DNA of 64,000 bases from Streptomyces sp. Q6 (GTDB taxonomy: Bacteria > Actinomycetota > Actinomycetes > Streptomycetales > Streptomycetaceae): positions 7,440,001 to 7,504,000 of the forward strand of contig NZ_CP146022.1 of the NCBI RefSeq assembly GCF_036967205.1. Reading direction: 5' to 3'. Shown here one piece after another: positions 9,659 to 17,595 of the stretch. The position numbers and the translations under genes were made by a program. The stretch's first letter is position 1. Each line of letters begins with the position of its first letter. The notes under the pieces were generated by a model. It did no database searches. It worked only from the letters and a program-made list of their open reading frames with translations, and had not been told where the DNA came from.

Positions 9659-10456
9659 TCAGTCCAGCAGGCGCTCCCGCAGCCGCTCGCGGTCGGCGGC
9701 GCTGAGCTTCAGGCCCTCTTCGAGGTAGCGGTCCGTGCTGCCCCAGGTCTCCTCGACCGTCTCGAAGGCCGCGTGCAGGTACTCGGCGCGGGCGTCGAAG
9801 AGGGGGCTGAGCAGCTCCATGACCTCGGGGGAGTACGTGTCCGCCGAGGTGCCGCTGCGGCGCACCTTGTAGCGGCGGTGCTTCGCGTTCGACTCCAGGT
9901 AGTCCGCCTCGATGGCGTCGCGCTCCACGCCGACCGCGAGCAGCGTCACCGCGATCGACAGGCCCGCGCGGTCCTTGCCCGCGGCGCAGTGCATCAGCGC
10001 CGGGACGCTGTCCTCGGCCATCGCGTGCAGGACTCGGCTGTGCTCGCCGGTGCGCTGCGTGATGATCGAGCGGTACGACGTGATCATGCGGTTCGCGGCG
10101 CGGCCCTCGTCGAGCAGGGTGCGCAGCTGTTCTATGTCGCCGTCGCGGACCATCTGCCAGAACTCGGCGCCGTCGGCGGGGTCGGACAGCGGCAGGTTCA
10201 CATTGCGCACACCGGGCAGCTCGACGTCGGCGCCCTCGAGGCGCTGGTCCGCCGCGTTGCGGAAGTCGAAGACCGTGTGCAGGCCGAGCCCCGCGAGGAA
10301 CGCCGCGTCCTCGGCGGTGGCGTGGGCGAGATGTCCGCTGCGGTAGAGCACGCCCTGGCGCACGCGCCGGCCGTCCACGGTCGGGAGGCCGCCGACGTCC
10401 CGGAAGTTGCGTACTCCGGTCAGCTCGGGCTCGGTGGACGGGGCGTGCTGCGTCAC
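9659..10456 (-). CDS. Tyrosine-protein phosphatase (DSP/PtpB-like)
   Basis: 265-residue cytoplasmic phosphatase of the Y_phosphatase3 type. The P-loop HCAAGKDRAG carries the nucleophile C157 and the invariant arginine of CxxGKDR. The N-terminal motif GVRNFRDVGGL is characteristic of the group. The GTG start at 10456 is preferred because GGGAGGAG lies just upstream; longer in-frame starts reach only a basic, non-conserved extension. It is convergent with the DUF6126 gene (14 bases between stops). Substrate may be phosphotyrosine or phosphoinositide; not decidable here. Confidence 0.92.
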   Translation of the reverse strand: MTQHAPSTEPELTGVRNFRDVGGLPTVDGRRVRQGVLYRSGHLAHATAEDAAFLAGLGLHTVFDFRNAADQRLEGADVELPGVRNVNLPLSDPADGAEFWQMVRDGDIEQLRTLLDEGRAANRMITSYRSIITQRTGEHSRVLHAMAEDSVPALMHCAAGKDRAGLSIAVTLLAVGVERDAIEADYLESNAKHRRYKVRRSGTSADTYSPEVMELLSPLFDARAEYLHAAFETVEETWGSTDRYLEEGLKLSAADRERLRERLLD

Positions 10457-10799
10457 GGGGGCTCCTCCCGGTCGGTGCACCGACGTTGCTCGCCGGTGGA
10501 TCGCGCTCCTGACGATACGACATGGTTCCCCAGGCAACCGTCTGTCCGTTTTGAGGGCTTTACGTGGTAACTGTCCCCCGTAGGGCGGGTGTTGTGGGGG
10601 TGCGCGTGAGCAGGCTCATAGCCGTGACGTTCCGTGGTGGATTCCCGAGGGGGGCCGCAGAGAAATTGCTACGGGTAAGGCGTTGGCAAAGTGAAAAGGT
10701 CGCGGAGGGTGACACAGGAATCTCTCAGGCGATCAAGAAAGGGCCCGCGGAAGTGAATTCGGCGCTTGTCGCCGCCTTTCTCCCTGCCTTACGGTCACC
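10457..10799. other. Intergenic region without a supported gene
   Basis: About 340 bases between the phosphatase start and the riboswitch. A plus-strand reading frame crosses it (10564-10926) but runs into the conserved riboswitch, has no family resemblance and no ribosome-binding site. The stretch should hold the phosphatase promoter (minus strand) and the promoter of the riboswitch-controlled hydrolase (plus strand); no confident -10/-35 pair was picked out. Confidence 0.5.
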
Positions 10800-10998
10800 A
10801 CTCAATCCGGTCGGAACGCCTAGTCCTGCCGCCGCCCCGGATTCCGAACGACGACCCGTGACGGCAGGAGCGGGGGACCCACAGGCAGTACGCCGCCCAG
10901 GGAATTCCCCATGCGGCTCGGGGTGAAGTCGCGTCCGTGACCCGGGTGCGGCCGGACATCTCCCGTCCGAACCCGACAGCTCACCTCGCAGGCGACGG
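10800..10998 (+). ncRNA. ydaO/yuaA-type cyclic di-AMP riboswitch
   Basis: The 5' leader of the LysM/M23 gene contains the conserved blocks of the ydaO class in the right order: GGGGGACCCA near 10873-10882, GGGGTGAAGTCG near 10920-10931, CCGAACCCGACAGCTCACC near 10967-10985 and CGCAGGCGA after it. In streptomycetes this riboswitch class precedes cell-wall hydrolase genes and lowers their expression when c-di-AMP is high. The 5' boundary is approximate; the 3' boundary is set by the last conserved block, about 15 bases before the start codon. Confidence 0.85.
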
Positions 10999-11012
10999 AG
11001 AGGAAAATCGGC

Positions 11013-11759
11013 ATGCCCGCACAGGGAAAGCACCGCCGCCCGAAGTCCCACCGCGTCACCCGCGCCGCCGCTGTCGCCTCCGCCGGAGGTGCCGCGCTCG
11101 CCCTGCCGCTGATCGGCGCCACCGGCGCGCACGCCGCCACGGCCGAGGCGAAGACGTACACGGTCAAGGCCGGGGACACGCTCTCGAAGATCGCCGCGGC
11201 GCAGGACGTCGACGGCGGCTGGCAGCAGCTCTACCAGGCCAACAAGGCCGCCATCGGCTCCGACGCCGCGCTCATCAAGCCCGGCACGAAGCTCACCCTC
11301 GACGGCGCGGCCAAGGCCGCCACCACCGCGACGCAGGCGAGCGCCACCACCACGGCCGCCTACGTGAAGCCCGTCGACGCCTCCACCGGCACGCCGTACC
11401 ACCAGACCGGCTCCATGTGGTCCAGCGGCTACCACACCGGCACCGACTTCACGGTCGCCACGGGCACCTCCATCAAGGCGATCGCCGCCGGTACCGTCGT
11501 CTCGGCGGGCTGGGACGGCAGCTACGGCAACGAGGTCGTCATCAAGCACGCCGACGGCCGCTACTCGCAGTACGCCCACATGTCCTCGGTCGGCGTCTCG
11601 GCCGGGCAGGCCGTCACCGCGGGCCGGCAGATCGGACTCTCCGGGGCGACCGGCAACGTCACCGGTCCGCACCTGCACTTCGAGATCCGTACGTCCCCGA
11701 ACTACGGCTCCGACCTCGACCCGCTCGCCTACCTCCGCGAGCACGGTGTGAACGTCTGA
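11013..11759 (+). CDS. Secreted LysM and M23-family peptidoglycan endopeptidase
   Basis: 248 residues. An N-terminal signal peptide (basic n-region, hydrophobic AAAVASAGGAALALPLIGA, cleavage near AHA at about residue 41) is followed by one LysM domain (about 48-95, YTVKAGDTLSKIA) that binds peptidoglycan, then an M23 peptidase domain (about 125-240). Zinc ligands are H141 and D145 (HTGTDF) and H222 in HLHFE, with H189 as a likely catalytic histidine. Expression is probably governed by the c-di-AMP riboswitch in its leader. A strong hairpin follows the stop. A role in wall remodelling during growth or spore germination is likely from the family. Confidence 0.95.
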   Translation: MPAQGKHRRPKSHRVTRAAAVASAGGAALALPLIGATGAHAATAEAKTYTVKAGDTLSKIAAAQDVDGGWQQLYQANKAAIGSDAALIKPGTKLTLDGAAKAATTATQASATTTAAYVKPVDASTGTPYHQTGSMWSSGYHTGTDFTVATGTSIKAIAAGTVVSAGWDGSYGNEVVIKHADGRYSQYAHMSSVGVSAGQAVTAGRQIGLSGATGNVTGPHLHFEIRTSPNYGSDLDPLAYLREHGVNV

Positions 11760-11769
11760 CGCGCGCGAT

Positions 11770-11808
11770 CCACTCGGCCCACCGGGATATTCCCGGTGGG
11801 CCGAGTGG
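11770..11808 (+). terminator. Strong hairpin after the M23 peptidase gene
   Basis: Two perfect 18-base arms (CCACTCGGCCCACCGGGA and its complement) around a 3-base loop, 10 bases after the stop. There is no T-tract, as is usual for streptomycete terminators. It also separates this unit from the SGNH hydrolase gene. Confidence 0.85.
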
Positions 11809-11873
11809 GCTATCTCACCACCCGTCAACCCCTGGCTACGGTCGCGTAGGTCACATCCCAGGGTGAAAGATGT

Positions 11874-12698
11874 GTGGTCGTGGCAAACGAATCGAGATCA
11901 CTCAGCGGCGGCACGATTCGGTCCTACGCGGCGGTGGGGGACAGCTTCACCGAAGGCGTCGGGGACCCCGGGCCCGACGGGAGCTTCGTCGGGTGGGCGG
12001 ATCGGCTCGCCGTCCTCCTGGACGACCGCGTCCCCGAGGACACCTTCCAGTACGCGAACCTCGCCGTGCGCGGCAAACTCATCGACCAGATCGTCGAGGA
12101 CCAGCTCCCGCGGGCCGTCGAGCTCGCCCCGGACCTGGTGACCCTCGTCGCCGGCGGCAACGACATCATCCGTCCCGGCACCGACCCGGATGACGTGGCC
12201 GAACGCTTCGAGAAGGCCGTCGTCCGGCTCTCCGAGGCCGCGGGGACCGTCATGGTCGCCACCGGCTTCGACACCCGCGACGTGGCCGTGCTCAAGCATC
12301 TGCGCGGCAAGATCGCCACGTACAACATGCACGTCAGGGCCATCGCCGACCGGCACGGCTGCGCGATGCTCGACCTGTGGTCCCTGAAGTCCCTGCATGA
12401 CCGCAGGGCCTGGGACGAGGACCGGCTCCACCTCTCGGCCGAGGGGCACACCCGGGTCGCCCTGCGCGCCGCGCAGGCGCTCGGCGTCGAGGTCCCGGCC
12501 GACCCGGAGCAGCCCTGGCCGCTGCTGCCGCCCCGCGGCACGTTCGAGGTGCGGCGCGACGACATCCACTGGGCCAGGGAGTTCCTCGTGCCGTGGATCG
12601 GGCGACGTTTGCGCGGCGAGTCCTCCGGTGACCGGGTGCAGGCCAAGGGGTTCATCGACCCGCACGCGATCAAGGCGCACCTGGAGTCGGCGTCCTGA
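11874..12698 (+). CDS. SGNH/GDSL hydrolase
   Basis: 274-residue esterase/lipase-type hydrolase. Block I is AVGDSFTEG (catalytic serine), block III is VAGGNDI and block V is DRLHLSAEGH with the Asp/His pair. No signal peptide is visible, so it is probably cytoplasmic. GTG at 11874 is used; GTG at 11880 is equally possible. A Streptomyces-like -10 (CTACGGT, around 11836-11841) stands upstream. A C-terminal extension of about 70 residues (LPPRGTFEVRRDD ...) follows the catalytic fold. Substrate is unknown. Confidence 0.9.
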   Translation: MVVANESRSLSGGTIRSYAAVGDSFTEGVGDPGPDGSFVGWADRLAVLLDDRVPEDTFQYANLAVRGKLIDQIVEDQLPRAVELAPDLVTLVAGGNDIIRPGTDPDDVAERFEKAVVRLSEAAGTVMVATGFDTRDVAVLKHLRGKIATYNMHVRAIADRHGCAMLDLWSLKSLHDRRAWDEDRLHLSAEGHTRVALRAAQALGVEVPADPEQPWPLLPPRGTFEVRRDDIHWAREFLVPWIGRRLRGESSGDRVQAKGFIDPHAIKAHLESAS

Positions 12699-12832
12699 CC
12701 GCCACCCACGGACGGCCCCGCTGAGCCGGTGAGGTGACCGGGCGGAGTGGCGTGGCCGGGCGGGCCGGCGCGGGTGCTGGGATGTCGGCTGCCCGCCGTC
12801 CGGCCGGGCCCGACCGGGAAGGACCCCGTCCC

Positions 12833-13585
12833 ATGCCTGTAAGCACCCGCCACTGCGCCGCGCTCGCCGCCGCCCTGCTCGCCGTCGGGCTGCCCGCGGT
12901 CCCCGCGGTCGCGGCCCAGCAGGCCCCGGCCGCCGTTACCGCGCCGGCCCCCAAGCCCACCACTCTGACCGTCACCGGCGAGGGCCGGGCCACTGCCGCA
13001 CCCGACATGGCGACCGTCACGGCGGGCGTCGAGGTCTCCGGCACCACCACGCAGGAGGTGCTGGCCGCTCAGAGCCGCGCCGCGAACGCGCTGCTCGGCG
13101 CCGTGCGCGAGGCCGGTGTCGCCGACCGGGACGTACGTACCGAGAGCCTCACGCTGACCGCCGTGTACGCGAACGGGCCCGAGCCCGACGCGACCCCGAA
13201 ACTGACCGGGTACCAGGCCTCCCAGACGTTCTCCGTGAAGGTCCGCGACCTGGCGCGCACCGGCGCCGTCATCCAGGCGATGGCGGACGCGGCGGGCGAC
13301 GCGGTCCGGGTCGACGCGGTCGCCTTCGACGTCGCCGACCCCGGCGCCCTGCGCGCCGAGGCCCGCGCGGCCGCCCACGCCGACGCCCACGCGAAGGCCG
13401 TGCAGTACGCCGCGCTGACCGGGCGCAAGCTCGGTCGGCTGGTGTCGCTCGAAGAGAGCGCGAGCGGTCGGCCGCGCCCGGTCGCGGTCTCGGCGGTCGC
13501 CTTCGACGAGGCGGAGAAGGTTCCGGTGGCGCCGGGCGAGATCGAGGACGAGGTGAGCCTCACGGCGGTGTACGAGCTGCGGTGA
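12833..13585 (+). CDS. SIMPL domain-containing secreted protein
   Basis: 250 residues with a signal peptide (CAALAAALLAVGLPAVPAVA, cleavage about residue 28) and a SIMPL/DUF541 domain from about 45 to 250 (TLTVTGEGRATAAPDMATVTAGVEV ... GRLVSLEE). The family forms periplasmic or surface oligomers of unclear function. ATG 12833 is chosen because GGGAAGGA precedes it and the signal peptide begins there; earlier in-frame starts add a basic non-conserved leader. Its last codons form the first unit of a 41-bp tandem repeat that continues beyond the stop. Confidence 0.88.
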   Translation: MPVSTRHCAALAAALLAVGLPAVPAVAAQQAPAAVTAPAPKPTTLTVTGEGRATAAPDMATVTAGVEVSGTTTQEVLAAQSRAANALLGAVREAGVADRDVRTESLTLTAVYANGPEPDATPKLTGYQASQTFSVKVRDLARTGAVIQAMADAAGDAVRVDAVAFDVADPGALRAEARAAAHADAHAKAVQYAALTGRKLGRLVSLEESASGRPRPVAVSAVAFDEAEKVPVAPGEIEDEVSLTAVYELR

Positions 13586-13717
13586 GGCATGGGGTGAGCC
13601 TCACGGGGGCTGTGAGCCGCGGTGAGTGATGGGGCGGGCATCGCGGCGGTGTACGGGCTGCGGTGAGTGACGAGGCGAGTGTCGCGGCGCTGTGCGAGTG
13701 GCCGTGAGTCTTGGGGT
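13555..13717 (+). repeat. Four degenerate 41-bp tandem repeats spanning a stop codon
   Basis: Units at 13555-13595, 13596-13635, 13636-13676 and 13677-13717 share the pattern GAGYSTCRCGGCGGTGTACGRG followed by CTGCGGTGAGTGA and a G-rich end. Unit 1 encodes the last ten codons and stop of the SIMPL protein; units 2-4 are non-coding copies decayed by point changes (unit 2 has lost one base). It looks like successive tandem duplication of the gene's 3' end. Confidence 0.75.
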
Positions 13718-13782
13718 AACGCGGGAGGTGTGCCTGAGCGTGCGCGGGGAGGCGCGTCCGAGCGTGTGGTGGAGGTGGCGGG

Positions 13783-14403
13783 CTACCGGCCCGCCGCCGT
13801 CAACTCCGCCCGTTCCAGGCCCAGTTCACGCGCCAGCGCCTCGTCCGCCCACTCCTGCGTGCGGGCCCGCGACACCGCGCCGTCGTACGCCGTCATCTGC
13901 ACGGCGAGTCCGTCGAGCAGGGCTGTCAGGCGCAGCGCCGTCGCCGACGGGTCGGGGCAGCTGAACTCGCCCGCGGCGACGCCTTCCGCGATGACGTCCG
14001 CGAGCGCCGCCTTCCACCGCTTGTCGAGGTCGCGGGCGACCTCGCGCAGCGCGGGCTCGCGCAGGGACGCGGCCCAGCCCTCGATCCACAGCCGCCAGCC
14101 CTTGGCCTGCCCGGTCGGCGCGTACCAGCGCACCGCCGCCCGCAGTCGTTTGAGGGCCGACGTGCGACGCCCGAGCAGCTTGCGCAGATGCGCCAGGTCG
14201 CCCTCGGCGGCGTAGGTGAACGCGGCCGCGACGAGCTTCTCCTTCGTCGAGAAGTGGTACAGCACCAGCGCGTTGCTCACGCCGAGCGCCGATGCCACGT
14301 CGGCGATGCGCACGGCGGCGACACCGCGCGCCTCGATCTGTTCGATGGCGGCGCGCAGCAGCTCTTCGCGCCGCTCTGCCACGCTCAACCGGACTCTGGC
14401 CAC
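13783..14403 (-). CDS. TetR/AcrR family transcriptional regulator (BetI-like)
   Basis: 206 residues. The N-terminal helix-turn-helix spans about residues 10-55 (IADVASALGVSNALVLYHFSTKEKL), followed by an all-helical ligand domain with the BetI-type C-terminal signature (LTALLDGLAVQMTAYDG). GTG start at 14403. It is divergent from the APC permease gene, with a palindromic site in the 205-base gap, so it probably represses the permease and perhaps itself. The same kind of site occurs in front of the acyl-CoA dehydrogenase operon 9 kb away. Confidence 0.92.
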   Translation of the reverse strand: MARVRLSVAERREELLRAAIEQIEARGVAAVRIADVASALGVSNALVLYHFSTKEKLVAAAFTYAAEGDLAHLRKLLGRRTSALKRLRAAVRWYAPTGQAKGWRLWIEGWAASLREPALREVARDLDKRWKAALADVIAEGVAAGEFSCPDPSATALRLTALLDGLAVQMTAYDGAVSRARTQEWADEALARELGLERAELTAAGR

Positions 14404-14532
14404 GCGGTCACCCTAGTTGTTCCTGTCGGCGGACGGCAGCGGGGGAGGTCCGTACGCGGGCGCGGGCCGCGGCTTCGTGCACGACTCTTGACACCCTCCT
14501 GACGGGCACGCCACAGTCCCACTACTTTCCCT

Positions 14533-14553
14533 TACTGACTGGCCATTCAGTCA
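14533..14553 (+). promoter_or_regulatory. Candidate TetR operator before the APC permease
   Basis: Perfect inverted repeat TGACTG-N6-CAGTCA (14536-14553), which also reads as TACTGA-N8-TCAGTC (14533-14552). It lies between the divergent TetR and permease genes, 55 bases before the permease start. TetR-family proteins bind repeats of this size; that the adjacent TetR binds here is inference. Confidence 0.55.
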
Positions 14554-14608
14554 ATAGGGGTCGGTCGTCCCCCCGTCGGAGCAGTCCTGTCGCCGCCAGG
14601 AGCACCTC

Positions 14609-16225
14609 GTGACCCAAGCGCCGCCCATTCCGCCGACCCAGCCCCCAGCGGGCGCCCCCGACCTCTCGGAAGGCTGGGGCGAACAGCGTTCCCGGCTGCG
14701 CAAGGACCTGCGCCGGCTCGATGTGCTGTTCTTCCTGATCTGCACGCTCGTCGGCCTCGACACCATCGGTTCGGTCGCGGCGCAGGGCCCGCAGGGGATC
14801 ACCTGGATGGCGATCCTCGCCCTCGCGTTCTTCCTGCCGTACGGGCTGCTCGTCGCCGAACTCGGCTCCGCCTTCCCCGTGCAGGGCGGCCCGTACGTGT
14901 GGACGCGGCTCGCCTTCGGCCGGCTCGTCGCCGGTGTCAACCAGCTCCTCTACTGGATATCCAACCCGGTGTGGGTGGGCGGCAGCCTGTGCATCATCGC
15001 GCTCACCACCTGGGAGGAGTTCTTCACGCCGCTGCCCGGCCTCTGGAAGTACCTCGCCGGTCTCGTCTTCATCTGGGGCGGCGCGCTCGCGGTCGTCCAG
15101 TCCGTGCGCATCGGCAAGTGGGTGCCCATCGCCGGCGCCGTCGCACGGATCGTGCTGCTCGGCTTCTTCCTCGTCTCCGTCGTGGTCTTCGCCGCCGAAC
15201 ACGGTGTGCACACACTGCCCGCCGGCGAGTTCACCCCGACGTACGCCGGATTCGTGGCACTGGTCCCCGTCCTCATCTTCAACTACGTGGGCTTCGAACT
15301 GCCCAGCTCCGCCGCCGAGGAGATGAAGAACCCGCGCCGCGACATCCCCCTGTCGATCCTGCGCTCGGGACTCGCCGCCGTGCTGCTCTACGGAGGGCCC
15401 ATCCTCGGCATCCTGTTCGTCCTGCCGAGCCAGGAGATCGGCAGCCTCGGCGGCTTCATCGACGCGTGCAAGGCCGTGTTCACGGTCTACGGAGGGTCGA
15501 TCGCCGCCGACGGAACCGTCACGCTCACCGGACTCGGCTCCGTGTTCGGCGGGGTCGCCGCCGCGGGGCTCATCATCGGCCTGCTCACGTCCGGTGTCAC
15601 CTGGGCGATGGGCGCCCACCGCGCGCAGGCCGTGGCGTGCGCGGACGGCGCGGGGCCCGCGTGGCTCGGCCGGATCTCCGAGAAGCACGGCACGCCGGTA
15701 CGGGTCAACTTCCTGTCCGCCGTGCTCGGCACCGTCTTCTTCGTCGTCGCCCTGAACCTCACCGGGGGCAACGGCGAGAAGTACTTCGCGGCCGGCCTCG
15801 GCCTGACGATCTGCACCACCTTCATCTCGTACGTCATCACGTTCCCGAGCCTCGCCGTCCTGCGCCGCAAGTACCCAAACCAGCCGCGCCCGTACGCCGT
15901 GCCGGGCGGACGCGCCGGCGCCCGGATCGTCAGCCTGCTGGCCACCGGGTTCGTGGCGTTCACCGTGGTCGTGCTGGTCTGGCCGGGGTTCGGCGTCGGC
16001 TGGTTCGGCACGGCGGGCAGCGCAGCGGACTCGCTCCCCGCCTCGTTCGCCGGGGAGCGGCTCCAGTACACCCTCAGCCAGGTCCTGCCGCTGCTGCTGT
16101 TCATCGGGATCGGGTTGGCGTTCTACGCGTCAGGGGCGGGAGCCCGGCGGCGGGGCCGGGCCCGCGCCGAGGGCGCAACAGGCACGGCCGGCGTCACAGG
16201 GCCGGGAACTGATAGTCGCGGGTGA
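14609..16225 (+). CDS. APC-superfamily amino acid permease
   Basis: 538-residue integral membrane transporter of the amino acid-polyamine-organocation superfamily, with about 12 hydrophobic segments (the first LDVLFFLICTLVGLDTIGSVAA near residue 37) and the conserved region NYVGFELPSSAAEEMKNPRRDIP between the central helices. Start GTG 14609 follows CCAGGAG. The C-terminal tail is basic and Gly/Ala rich. Its 3' end overlaps the convergent NTF2-like gene by 32 bases. Regulation by the divergent TetR is likely. Substrate cannot be read from sequence; glutamate/GABA-type or polyamine transport are possibilities. Confidence 0.92.
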   Translation: MTQAPPIPPTQPPAGAPDLSEGWGEQRSRLRKDLRRLDVLFFLICTLVGLDTIGSVAAQGPQGITWMAILALAFFLPYGLLVAELGSAFPVQGGPYVWTRLAFGRLVAGVNQLLYWISNPVWVGGSLCIIALTTWEEFFTPLPGLWKYLAGLVFIWGGALAVVQSVRIGKWVPIAGAVARIVLLGFFLVSVVVFAAEHGVHTLPAGEFTPTYAGFVALVPVLIFNYVGFELPSSAAEEMKNPRRDIPLSILRSGLAAVLLYGGPILGILFVLPSQEIGSLGGFIDACKAVFTVYGGSIAADGTVTLTGLGSVFGGVAAAGLIIGLLTSGVTWAMGAHRAQAVACADGAGPAWLGRISEKHGTPVRVNFLSAVLGTVFFVVALNLTGGNGEKYFAAGLGLTICTTFISYVITFPSLAVLRRKYPNQPRPYAVPGGRAGARIVSLLATGFVAFTVVVLVWPGFGVGWFGTAGSAADSLPASFAGERLQYTLSQVLPLLLFIGIGLAFYASGAGARRRGRARAEGATGTAGVTGPGTDSRG

Positions 16226-16619
16226 TCCGGCCGTCCTCGTCGACGGTCACGAACTCCAGGCCGCCACCCGTCACTTCACCGGACGCCACGCGCACCGACT
16301 GCCAGCGGAACGTGACGACGTCCTCCAGGGCGGCCGCGGCGTCCGGCGCGGCACGGAAGGTGAACTCGCCGGACGCTACGAACTCCTCGTGGGCGCGCGC
16401 CACCCGGGCCGTCAGCTCGGTGTGGCCGCGCGCCACGAGCACCGCGTCGGCGAACCCGAGCCGGCCCGCCTCCGCACGCATCTCCTGCGGCGGCCGCAGG
16501 ACATGGACCCCGTCCCGCGCCCACAGGTCCTCCACGGCCTTGCGGCGCAGGCCGGGGTCCGGCTCGTTCCAGACGGCGGCGTAGCGGTCGGCCAGATCCT
16601 GTGCGTCGATGTGCGCCAT
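16194..16619 (-). CDS. NTF2-like / SnoaL-like protein
   Basis: 141 residues with the alpha+beta barrel pattern of the SnoaL/NTF2 superfamily (begins MAHIDAQDLADRYAAVWNEPD; a central RVARAHEEFVASGEFTF, then LEDVVTFRW). ATG 16619 is chosen for AGGAG just upstream; longer frames read into the divergent regulator's control region. It is divergent from an XRE/MmyB regulator, which likely controls it. Such proteins are isomerases, hydrolases or ligand binders; no activity can be assigned. Confidence 0.85.
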   Translation of the reverse strand: MAHIDAQDLADRYAAVWNEPDPGLRRKAVEDLWARDGVHVLRPPQEMRAEAGRLGFADAVLVARGHTELTARVARAHEEFVASGEFTFRAAPDAAAALEDVVTFRWQSVRVASGEVTGGGLEFVTVDEDGRITRDYQFPAL

Positions 16620-16701
16620 GGTGACTCCTAGGGTTGCCGGGGCGTCGAGGTGGTCGGCGATCGCCTGCGACGACTGTGCGGCGCGAGCGGGAATGACCTC
16701 A

Positions 16702-16717
16702 ATTCCCGGCAGGGAAT
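16702..16717 (+). promoter_or_regulatory. Candidate operator between the NTF2-like and XRE/MmyB genes
   Basis: Perfect inverted repeat ATTCCC-GGCA-GGGAAT, with a further GGAATG and CAATTCCC directly to its left. It is placed between two divergent starts (16619 minus and 16753 plus), as expected for an MmyB-type XRE repressor/activator site. Confidence 0.45.
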
Positions 16718-16752
16718 GGCCGATCGGCGGTTCCTCGGGTAGACACGGGCCC

Positions 16753-17595
16753 GTGACGACGGAGACGGCACGGGGCGGGGAACTGGGCGAGGCGCTGCGC
16801 GGATGGCGGACGCGCCGCAGGATCAGCCAGCTGGAACTCGCCGCACGCGCGGGCACCACGCAACGCCACGTGAGCTTCATCGAGAGCGGCCGTTCCACAC
16901 CCGGCCGCACCATGGTCGTACGGCTCGCGGAGGCCATGAACGTGCCGCTGCGTGAGCGCAACGCGCTCCTCCTTGCCGCGGGGTACGCGCCCGCCTACAG
17001 GGAGACCGGTTTCGCCGATCCACACCTGGGTGCCGTCCGCAAGGCGCTGGAACGCGTCATGGAGGCGCATCACCCGTACCCGGCAGTGATCATCGACCGG
17101 GGCGCGGATCTCGTCACCGCGAACGGCGCCTTCCATGCGCTGATCGACGGCGTGGAAGCGTCTCTCCTGGAGGCGCCGGTGAACGTCGCGCGCGTGCTGC
17201 TGCACCCGCGCGGTCTCGCCCCGCGCATCGAGAACCTCGACGAATGGGCGTGGCACGTCGTCGACGCCCTGCGGGACGAGGCCGCGCGCAACCCTCACCG
17301 GCGTACGGCCCGGCTCCTCACGGAGCTGGAGGGGCTCGTGCCGGACCGGCCTCGGCGGGTCGGGCCCGAGCACCTCGGGTTCGCCGTGCCGCTGCGGCTG
17401 CGCTCCCGCGTCGGTGAGCTGCGTCTGCTGAGCACGCTCACGCACTTCGGGACGGCGGTCGACGTGACCCTCGCCGAGCTGCGGCTCGAAGCGTTCCTGC
17501 CGCTCGACGAGGAGACCGCCGACCGCCTCAGCGCGCTGGCACCCCGTGCGCGTCCAGGGCGATCGCCCCGCCCGGATGGACCAGCAGCGGATTGA
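16753..17595 (+). CDS. XRE-family regulator with MmyB-like ligand-binding domain
   Basis: 280 residues: helix-turn-helix at about 10-65 (ISQLELAARAGTTQRHVSFIESGRSTPGR) and a C-terminal PAS-like MmyB domain (about 105-270, PAVIIDRGADLVTANGAFHALIDGV ... HFGTAVDVTLAELRLEAFLP). MmyB regulators typically control a divergent oxidoreductase or small enzyme; here the divergent gene is the NTF2-like protein. GTG 16753 has only a weak upstream AG-rich site. The 3' end overlaps the convergent acyl-CoA synthetase gene by 68 bases. Confidence 0.88.
   Translation: MTTETARGGELGEALRGWRTRRRISQLELAARAGTTQRHVSFIESGRSTPGRTMVVRLAEAMNVPLRERNALLLAAGYAPAYRETGFADPHLGAVRKALERVMEAHHPYPAVIIDRGADLVTANGAFHALIDGVEASLLEAPVNVARVLLHPRGLAPRIENLDEWAWHVVDALRDEAARNPHRRTARLLTELEGLVPDRPRRVGPEHLGFAVPLRLRSRVGELRLLSTLTHFGTAVDVTLAELRLEAFLPLDEETADRLSALAPRARPGRSPRPDGPAAD

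Noticed and set aside
10564-10926. Possible small gene before the M23 peptidase
   Set aside because: It runs into the conserved riboswitch blocks, lacks a ribosome-binding site and resembles no family.
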